Shown here: piece after piece, positions 1 to 4,598 of the stretch
Layout: each line of letters starts with the position of its first letter
Numbering within the stretch: the first letter of the stretch is position 1
NCBI GenBank assembly: GCA_903970295.1
Contig: CAJCHQ010000427.1
Location: 1 to 7,822, forward strand
Length of the DNA: 7,822 nt
Direction: 5' to 3'
Source of the DNA: Bryobacterales bacterium
Lineage (GTDB): Bacteria; Cyanobacteriota; Vampirovibrionia; Obscuribacterales; Obscuribacteraceae
Notes under the pieces: model-generated
What the model was told of the DNA's origin: nothing
Database searches by the model: none
Seen by the model: the letters and a program-made list of their open reading frames with translations, nothing else
Made by a program: the position numbers and the translations under genes

Positions 1-326
1 TCCAAGCCGACGATGCGATCAGTTTCATCTCCGAGGGCGGTCAGCATCAATATAGGTACTTGCGACCCTTCACGCACCCGGCGCAGCACTTCGTAACCGT
101 CGACGCCAGGCAGCATGACATCCAGAATTATTGCGTCCCACGATTCAGCAGACGCTGTTTTCAATCCCGTTTGCCCGTCGTGAACAGCAGTGACGTCGAA
201 CCCATACCGTTTGAGATAGTCGCTGATCAGCCGGCAGAATTTGATGTCGTCATCGACGATCAAAATGCGACTGACCAAAGCTGTCTGCAAAGATGAATCT
301 TCCAAGGTAACGTCACTCCGGCGCAT
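1..326 (-). CDS. OmpR-type response regulator, receiver domain (partial, runs off left edge)
   Basis: This is the N-terminal 108 residues of a two-component response regulator read on the minus strand from the ATG at 326-324. The receiver fold is clear. ILIVDDD (residues 21-27) supplies the acidic Mg-binding pocket, ILDVMLPGVDGYEV (67-80) contains the phospho-acceptor Asp69, and PILMLTA (91-97) carries the conserved Thr96. The conserved Lys and any DNA-binding domain lie beyond the edge. The receiver style (LDVMLPGVDGYEVLRRVR) is that of the OmpR/PhoB/CpxR family, so a C-terminal winged helix is expected but not seen. About 20 residues precede the first beta strand, so an internal start is possible, although GGATGGG lies about 8 nt upstream of this ATG on the minus strand. 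The gene is divergent from the CpxP/Spy-like gene at 531, and the shared region holds a candidate operator. A histidine kinase may follow off the left edge; this is inference. Confidence 0.93.
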   Translation of the reverse strand, partial: MRRSDVTLEDSSLQTALVSRILIVDDDIKFCRLISDYLKRYGFDVTAVHDGQTGLKTASAESWDAIILDVMLPGVDGYEVLRRVREGSQVPILMLTALGDETDRIVGL

Positions 327-354
327 AGGCTTACCCATCCATGGTAACCAATCT

Positions 355-384
355 CTTTTAAGGCGCCTTTACAAATCCTTTAAG
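355..384. promoter_or_regulatory. Three 11-bp-phased direct repeats, candidate response-regulator operator
   Basis: Three 8-mers begin at exactly 11-bp steps: CTTTTAAG (355-362), CCTTTACA (366-373) and CCTTTAAG (377-384), each pair separated by 3 bp. Read on the minus strand they contain TTAAA, GTAAA and TTAAA spaced by 6 bp. OmpR/PhoB-family winged-helix regulators bind tandem repeats with about one-helical-turn spacing. The E. coli CpxR box is GTAAA-N5-GTAAA, and the cyanobacterial Pho box is three 8-mers with 3-bp spacers. The repeats lie between the divergent regulator and CpxP-like genes, 29 bp from the regulator start and 146 bp from the other. Binding by the neighbouring regulator is inferred. 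Confidence 0.6.
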
Positions 385-449
385 CAGCCGGAAGGAACGA
401 ACATCAAGGCTTAACTCCGTCGCGGTTAGATGTATCCGTGGTCGTGCAT

Positions 450-480
450 CTGCCCAGTACTAAGCCACGCGACTGGGCAG
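450..480 (+). promoter_or_regulatory. Perfect 9-bp inverted repeat (stem-loop) upstream of the CpxP-like gene
   Basis: CTGCCCAGT (450-458) and ACTGGGCAG (472-480) are perfectly complementary and separated by 13 nt. The element ends 50 bp before the ATG at 531. It could be a hairpin in the mRNA leader or a palindromic operator. No T-run follows, so a simple terminator is unlikely. The wider 327-530 gap holds nothing else I can assign except the ribosome binding site AGGGAG at 518-523. No convincing -35/-10 pair was found. Confidence 0.5.
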
Positions 481-530
481 GTGTTTGACCCAAGCCAGCA
501 CCCTAGTGCATTCAGGCAGGGAGATAATCG

Positions 531-1145
531 ATGAAATCCTTATACAAACCTTCGCAATGGTTGATTCTGGTCGTATTGGCAGTAACTATTCCAACGGCTA
601 CGGCTGCACCGACCAACCTTAACAGTATAGATGGCAACCAGGTGAACACCGCTGACATTCGGACAGTGACACCTCACAACCGCAGTGCAAGCCCGATTAT
701 AGGCATGGGACCGGACGGAGCGCCCGGCATGGGACCGCCACCTGGGCCGCCGGGAGGACCGCCGGGAATGCCAGGAGGACCGCCAGGCATGGGCCTGATG
801 CTGCCTTTGCACGAAGTTGATCTGACTGATGACCAGGTTGATAAGTTAGTGCATTTAAAGAACAGCCTGATGGACAAGGTCGGGCCAAAGATGGGCAAAA
901 TCCACAGCTTGGAGCGAGAACTTCGTAATGCGCTCTGTCAGTCGACTGTCAATGCCGCCGATGTGGCTGCTATCAGTTCGCAAATTTCGGCCGAGAAGCA
1001 GACTCTTGATGGATTGTTCACTGAGAACGCGATCAGTCAGGCACAAGTTCTGACGCCTGAACAGCGGCAAAAAATCAAGTCTGAAATGAATAGGAGAGAA
1101 CTTGGTCCTCCTCACTCTCATCATCACGAAAGTGAGCACCATTAA
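531..1145 (+). CDS. Secreted CpxP/Spy-like LTxxQ-motif protein with Pro/Gly-rich linker and His-rich tail
   Basis: This is a 204-aa exported protein. Residues 1-26 form a Sec-type signal peptide with a basic start, a hydrophobic core (LILVVLAVTI) and likely cleavage after TATA or TATAA. Residues 57-89 are a Pro/Gly/Met-rich repeat of PPG and GGPPGM units. Residues 95-190 are predicted helical and carry two LTxxQ signatures, LTDDQ (98-102) and LTPEQ (174-178), the hallmark of the CpxP/Spy periplasmic chaperone and metal-sensing family. Residues 195-204 are His-rich (HSHHHESEHH), suggesting metal binding. The start is supported by AGGGAG 7 nt upstream. In E. coli, Spy is a chaperone and CpxP restrains the CpxA sensor; both roles are known for the family but only inferred here. 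Its divergent partner is an OmpR-type regulator, which supports a Cpx-like role. A single Cys is at 136. The linker and tail are unlike E. coli CpxP. Confidence 0.8.
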   Translation: MKSLYKPSQWLILVVLAVTIPTATAAPTNLNSIDGNQVNTADIRTVTPHNRSASPIIGMGPDGAPGMGPPPGPPGGPPGMPGGPPGMGLMLPLHEVDLTDDQVDKLVHLKNSLMDKVGPKMGKIHSLERELRNALCQSTVNAADVAAISSQISAEKQTLDGLFTENAISQAQVLTPEQRQKIKSEMNRRELGPPHSHHHESEHH

Positions 1146-1224
1146 ACCGCCAATAAAAAGGGCAAACGCAGGGCAATGCGCTCCGCATAAAGTTGGTTCG
1201 GGGAAAATCTAGTCAGGGGTAGTT

Positions 1225-3096
1225 ATGAGGAAGTGGCATTGGTGCCTTCTTTTTGGCACGCAATCGTTGCTCAATTTGATGTCTGCAAATATGGCACGAG
1301 CAGACGGTCTAACAGAAACAACCGCGAGTCCGATACCACCTGTAGTGACAGGCACGATTGACATGGAGGAGTTCAAACCGGGCAATGCTCTGGAAGTCAA
1401 AGTGGCTCAATCGAGAACTTTTAAATCAAAGAACAAGATCGTGCGCACAAGCATCAGTGACCCGTCTATTGTTGAGCCTGTAGTGGTCTCTGAAAATCAA
1501 TTAGTGCTGCTTGGTAAGACACCCGGAAAGGCTACTCTAGTGCTCTGGGACGATGCCGGAAATTGCTCAGCGATTGATGTTCATGTCACTCGTGATTACG
1601 GTCAATTGCAAGCGACGCTGCGCGAAGTTGATCCCCGTATTATCGTTAAAGCCTTTTCGGTGGGTGGCAGCGATCGAGTTCTCCTGCTTGGTGACGTAGA
1701 CCATCCGGAGAGCGTGGGCAAAGCTTTTTCGGCTGCCAACGTGTTTATGGACGACCGGGGAATGAACGTCCAGGTGGTAAACAATCGCTTGATCAATGCT
1801 CGAGTCGGCGAACAAGGGGGAACTTCCACTGGTGGGGGGCAGGCTGGTCAGTTGGCTCAGCTAGCTTCGGTAGACAGATATACTTTCTTTTCCAACGTCA
1901 GTAACAACGTCAGCAAAGCTCAGGTGATCACCAGTGACGGTGGCAAGGTGACATCTGTAGTCAAAGTGCGCAAGACACCTTTGATTGTCTTGCACTGCAC
2001 TTTCGTGGAAATGAATACGACCGCCGCCAGAGAACTTGGCGTGCAGCTGGGTTTCAATGCAGCCGGTAGAGCCTTTCAGTTTGGGGTCGGTGGCACCAAC
2101 GTGACTGGCAGTGCATTGACCAATAGTGGTATTTTGCTTGGCTCCGGCGGCTATTCCATCCCGGGCGAGGGCATTCAGCCGGTGCAGTTTCTGACGACGT
2201 CGACTGTGACGACCAGCTCTGGCACTTATCCGGTCACGGGAATCGGCGAAGGCACTCTCGATAGTGCTTCTGCTCTTTTACAGCAAGCTAATCTTTTTGG
2301 CTCCCCCGGTGGCGCTTCTTTCAATTCTTCCGGCCTAGCTAATTTGTTCACTGCCACCAGCAATTTCTCCCGCGGCGACGCGCGGCTCTCGGTCAGCCCT
2401 GTCATACAAGGACTGATATCACAGCAGAGAGCTCGCATCTTGTCTGAACCGACTCTAGTCACCATATCTGGTGAAAGAGCATCCTTTCTCGCCGGCGGTG
2501 AAATTCCTATTCTACAATCGATTGCAACTGCTGGCACGGCGCAGCAATCGGTAACCTTTGAGCCTTTCGGACTGAGACTGAATATGATACCGGTGCTGCA
2601 AGAAAACGGCGCTTTGAATATTGAAGTTTCACCGGAAGAGCGAATTCCGTCTTTCCAATTTGGCTTGAACTTGGCTGGTTCGTCGACGACCGTACCGGGA
2701 TTTACCACCCGCAAATCTCAGACAACTGTCGAGATGAAACCAGGTCAGGAGCTCTTCATCGCCGGCTTGATTACAGCTAATACTGGGCGAGAGATCGATA
2801 AAACTCCGATTCTTGGGGAAGTGCCTGTGCTCGGGGCGCTCTATCGATCCAAAGCATTTTCCAAAAATGAAAGCGAATTGGTTATTGCCATTCGTCCAGA
2901 AATTATTCTTCCCGGAACCCCAGGACAGCTCAAGCTTCCGGAAGACATTGGCAGTGTCGAAGGTGCTCGCGATCTCAATTTGTTCCAGGTCGAGCCAACT
3001 GTGATCGATGAGCGCCACTACACTTCAGGGCGCGACGAGAGACAACAAAAAACCTCTCCGACACTACCTGAGGGCTCTCCCATCCCGGATAACTAA
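1225..3096 (+). CDS. cpaC: CpaC/RcpA-type outer-membrane secretin (Tad pilus/type II secretion family)
   Basis: This 623-aa protein has the architecture of Tad-pilus secretins. A probable signal peptide covers residues 1-26 (ending ANMARA). Residues about 48-122 match the pilus-formation N-terminal domain (VKVAQSRTFK, SDPSIVEP, LLGKTPGKATLVLWD). A BON/N-type ring domain spans about 124-188 (LLLGDVDHPESV). The secretin core lies at about 390-562, with RARILSEPTLVTISGERASF (402-421), LAGGEIPI (422-429) and the signature VPVLGALYRS (533-542), ending ELVIAIRPEIILP. It would form the gated outer-membrane ring through which a pilus or secreted protein passes. AGGGG (1215-1219) lies 5 nt before the ATG. 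Between the N domain and the core, residues about 283-370 are Gly/Ser/Thr-rich and variable. After the core, a polar tail of about 60 residues (564-623) looks disordered. No cpaB, ATPase or pilin gene is adjacent, so the symbol reflects family type only. It follows the CpxP-like gene by 79 bp and could share its transcript. Confidence 0.92.
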   Translation: MRKWHWCLLFGTQSLLNLMSANMARADGLTETTASPIPPVVTGTIDMEEFKPGNALEVKVAQSRTFKSKNKIVRTSISDPSIVEPVVVSENQLVLLGKTPGKATLVLWDDAGNCSAIDVHVTRDYGQLQATLREVDPRIIVKAFSVGGSDRVLLLGDVDHPESVGKAFSAANVFMDDRGMNVQVVNNRLINARVGEQGGTSTGGGQAGQLAQLASVDRYTFFSNVSNNVSKAQVITSDGGKVTSVVKVRKTPLIVLHCTFVEMNTTAARELGVQLGFNAAGRAFQFGVGGTNVTGSALTNSGILLGSGGYSIPGEGIQPVQFLTTSTVTTSSGTYPVTGIGEGTLDSASALLQQANLFGSPGGASFNSSGLANLFTATSNFSRGDARLSVSPVIQGLISQQRARILSEPTLVTISGERASFLAGGEIPILQSIATAGTAQQSVTFEPFGLRLNMIPVLQENGALNIEVSPEERIPSFQFGLNLAGSSTTVPGFTTRKSQTTVEMKPGQELFIAGLITANTGREIDKTPILGEVPVLGALYRSKAFSKNESELVIAIRPEIILPGTPGQLKLPEDIGSVEGARDLNLFQVEPTVIDERHYTSGRDERQQKTSPTLPEGSPIPDN

Positions 3097-3139
3097 GCCG
3101 TCGGAGTGCTGAGGACAGTGAAGGATAGGGTGAAGGACC

Positions 3140-3160
3140 GGGCATGACTACTAGATGCCC
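3140..3160 (+). terminator. Weak terminator-like hairpin after the secretin gene
   Basis: GGGCAT (3140-3145) pairs perfectly with ATGCCC (3155-3160) around a 9-nt loop, 43 nt after the secretin stop. The downstream sequence is mixed (AGTTCTGCCATTCTTG) rather than a clean T-run, so intrinsic termination is only a possibility. Confidence 0.3.
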
Positions 3161-3198
3161 AGTTCTGCCATTCTTGCATGCTTTAATCAATGAACGGT

Positions 3199-3229
3199 GA
3201 AGGTGAAAGTGCGCGCCTTTCATCAATTC
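3199..3229 (+). repeat. Bulged hairpin in the non-coding stretch
   Basis: GGTGAAAG (3202-3209) pairs with CTTTCATC (3217-3224) with one G-T pair and a 7-nt loop (TGCGCGC). The stem can be prolonged by GAA (3199-3201) with TTC (3227-3229) across a two-base bulge. No function is assigned. Confidence 0.35.
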
Positions 3230-3334
3230 GCCCCCAGTCCTGGGCGCCACCGGTATCAGCAGAAAACACTTTCGCAATTCGCGGAACAAGAGTTTACCGC
3301 CCACACTGGCATTTCGAATTGATCAATAATACAA

Positions 3335-3390
3335 CCTGGCGACTAAATAAACGATCGAACTACACGCAAAAACCAATGACAGTCGCCAGG
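3335..3390. repeat. Perfect 10-bp inverted repeat with 36-bp spacer
   Basis: CCTGGCGACT (3335-3344) and AGTCGCCAGG (3381-3390) are exact reverse complements. The spacer is A/C-rich and predicted unpaired. It could be a long-loop RNA hairpin or paired protein-binding half-sites upstream of the 3555 gene. It does not resemble attC or insertion-sequence ends that I recognise. Confidence 0.5.
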
Positions 3391-3554
3391 CATAATCCTG
3401 AAAATCGGAGACCTGGACGTCGTGCATCATCGAATCAAAATCGCACCGACCACACATTGATTTCTTTCTCCTTATATTTTGTCGAGTGAATAAGCTCGCA
3501 GGTAACTTCACCGAATCAATTTGTAGTAGTAAAGCATTCGCTTTTTAAGCGGTT

Positions 3555-4235
3555 ATGTCCTTGTTTCATCGAATGCAAAGGATTTGTAAATGCGCACTAA
3601 AGGCTAAACACAAATGCTTTACGAAACTTTGGTTAGCTTTAGGCATGCATTCGATTTCAATCAATAAGTGCCTTCTCATTTCTTTAGGTATTGTTCTGCA
3701 ACTGGCTCCAGTTGCCATGTGCATACCAGTTTTTGCGCAAGAGTCGGGGGATGACTCTGATCGCGAGACGACAAAATATGATGATATTTTGGAAACCAAC
3801 ACAGCTCCGAGCGGCAGTCTGATGGCCGAAGCAGAAGCCGCTGTTCGCGCCAAACGCTTCGACCGAGCGATTGAATTGTCACGCCGCGCGATCGATAAGG
3901 ACAATGATGATATTGATTTGCACAGAGTTTATGCTGATGCACTAGAAGGCAAACTGACTCGTCAAAAAGAGCATGACCCTTACCTGCTCAAGACCTGTGC
4001 CGAGGAATGGTTGAAAGTGATGCGTGCCGGCGCCGGCGAAGAGAGGGGTTTGAATGTCGGCGGTATTGGTGGCATCGCTGATTTTCTATACAAAGATGAG
4101 GAGAGATACATGCTTGGTCGCCAACATCTTCTCAAATTGACCGGCACGGTACCGCATCCCTGGGAAACCAATCAACGTTATTTAAAGCGAGCATTGAAGC
4201 CGACTCAGTTGGTTAAAGGCACGGTTGTTCATTAA
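3555..4235 (+). CDS. Small secreted protein with one TPR-like repeat, function unknown
   Basis: I do not recognise a named family. From the first ATG the protein is 226 aa, but the likely signal peptide starts at Met31 (MHSISINK, hydrophobic LLISLGIVLQL, cleavage after VFA at residue 61), so the ATG at 3645 is a plausible true start. Neither start has a good ribosome binding site, and the 30 residues before Met31 are Cys/Lys-rich and look untypical. Residues about 88-135 form a TPR-like helix pair (SLMAEAEAAVRAKRFDRAIELSRRAI then DIDLHRVYADALEG). The 136-226 part is charged and helical, with a GGIGGIADF stretch (169-177). TPR proteins usually serve as protein-interaction scaffolds, so an extracytoplasmic binding role is a reasonable guess. 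It stands alone, with a structured element just after its stop. Confidence 0.75.
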   Translation: MSLFHRMQRICKCALKAKHKCFTKLWLALGMHSISINKCLLISLGIVLQLAPVAMCIPVFAQESGDDSDRETTKYDDILETNTAPSGSLMAEAEAAVRAKRFDRAIELSRRAIDKDNDDIDLHRVYADALEGKLTRQKEHDPYLLKTCAEEWLKVMRAGAGEERGLNVGGIGGIADFLYKDEERYMLGRQHLLKLTGTVPHPWETNQRYLKRALKPTQLVKGTVVH

Positions 4236-4249
4236 CTGTCCGTTTAGGT

Positions 4250-4296
4250 TGCGCAGCAACGGCTGCCTGCTAACAGGGGTGAGCCAAGGCTGCGCA
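4250..4296 (+). terminator. Nested stem-loop downstream of the TPR-like gene
   Basis: Three coaxial perfect stems nest within 47 nt: TGCGCAGC (4250-4257) with GCTGCGCA (4289-4296), GGCT (4261-4264) with AGCC (4282-4285), and CCTG (4266-4269) with CAGG (4274-4277) around the loop CTAA. A symmetric 3x3 internal loop separates the outer two stems. It begins 14 nt after the stop at 4235, so a terminator or 3'-end stabiliser is the simplest reading. The following bases (TTTGCCCGGGTTTG) are not a clean T-run. A small structured RNA is an alternative. The conserved SRP RNA core (GGAAGGAAGCAGC) is absent. Confidence 0.45.
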
Positions 4297-4372
4297 TTTG
4301 CCCGGGTTTGAAAGTCGGTTAAAATCGGGAGCTTGCAAAGCGCTCTCGCGGTCACCCCGACCATTACCCCAC

Positions 4373-4381
4373 TGGTATAAT
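4373..4381 (+). promoter_or_regulatory. Extended -10 promoter of the tRNA-Ser gene
   Basis: TGGTATAAT contains a perfect TATAAT (4376-4381) preceded by TG one base earlier, the extended -10 form that relieves the need for a strong -35. No good -35 occurs at 16-18 bp. Transcription would begin around 4388, leaving about 10 nt of leader before the mature tRNA at 4399. Confidence 0.65.
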
Positions 4382-4398
4382 GATCTTTCGTCCTTCCT

Positions 4399-4488
4399 GG
4401 AGAGGTGGCTGAGTGGTCGAAAGCGGCTTCCTGCTAAGAAGTTGTACGGTCAAAAGCTGTACCGAGAGTTCGAATCTCTCCCTCTCCG
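4399..4488 (+). tRNA. tRNA-Ser (anticodon GCT)
   Basis: The full cloverleaf can be drawn. The acceptor stem GGAGAGG (4399-4405) pairs with CCTCTCC (4481-4487), followed by the discriminator G4488 typical of serine tRNAs. The D stem is GCT/AGC (4408-4410, 4422-4424). The anticodon stem GCTTC/GAAGT closes the loop CTGCTAA (4431-4437), with anticodon GCT at 4433-4435, reading AGC and AGT codons. A long variable arm (about 4443-4463) with GTAC/GTAC pairing marks a class II tRNA. The T arm is GAGAG TTCGAAT CTCTC (4464-4480). CCA is not encoded, so it must be added after transcription. A T-rich TTTTCTTC follows directly at 4491-4498. Confidence 0.97.
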
Positions 4489-4574
4489 AGTTTTCTTCAA
4501 CAACATTATCTGGCTATGGCTCCTGGCAGGCGCCATAATCTTTGCTTGTGGTCGATCGATTTGATATCCGCTGA

Positions 4575-4598
4575 CAACTTGAGCCGCCTGTCAAGTTG
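4575..4598 (-). terminator. Inverted repeat across the stop codon of the 618-aa gene
   Basis: CAACTTGA (4575-4582) and TCAAGTTG (4591-4598) are exact reverse complements with an 8-nt loop, and the minus-strand stop TGA at 4593-4591 lies in the stem. No T-run follows on the minus strand, so the terminator role is uncertain. It separates the leftward gene from the convergent tRNA-Ser. Confidence 0.3.

Larger units (their letters stand above)
3097..3554. other. Long non-coding stretch with several inverted repeats
   Basis: This is about 460 bp with no gene I can support. The two open frames inside (plus 3190-3489 and minus 3323-3511) lack a ribosome binding site, recognisable domains or sensible composition. 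The stretch instead contains stem-forming sequences at 3140-3160, 3199-3229 and 3335-3390, plus a 9-bp inverted pair ATCAATTCG (3222-3230) and CGAATTGAT (3315-3323). It may hold the end of the secretin transcript, the promoter and leader of the 3555 gene, or an unrecognised small RNA. A TATATT at 3473-3478 could be a -10 element but has no properly spaced -35. Confidence 0.5.

Noticed and set aside
531..1145. Collagen-like protein, suggested by the PPG/GPP-rich stretch
   Set aside because: The Gly spacing is not a regular G-X-Y repeat and covers only about 30 residues. The LTxxQ motifs explain the protein better.
2975..3304. 109-residue minus-strand frame overlapping the secretin end
   Set aside because: It is mostly antisense to the secretin coding sequence and shows no family features.
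3190..3489. 99-residue open frame on the plus strand in the gap after the secretin
   Set aside because: No ribosome binding site, no hydrophobic or domain pattern, composition untypical of the neighbours, and it runs across several inverted repeats.
3323..3511. 62-residue open frame on the minus strand with a CGRC motif and a hydrophobic C-terminus
   Set aside because: Starts with GTG without a ribosome binding site and shows no recognisable family. The hydrophobic end is short. Treated as chance.
4240..4398. Possible SRP (4.5S/ffs) RNA next to tRNA-Ser, as found in some bacteria
   Set aside because: The conserved SRP core GGAAGGAAGCAGC is absent and the stems do not match that fold.
4515..4537. 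TATGGC/GCCATA hairpin after the tRNA as an intrinsic terminator
   Set aside because: The stem is only 6 bp with an 11-nt loop and no T-run directly follows on either strand. Too weak to list.
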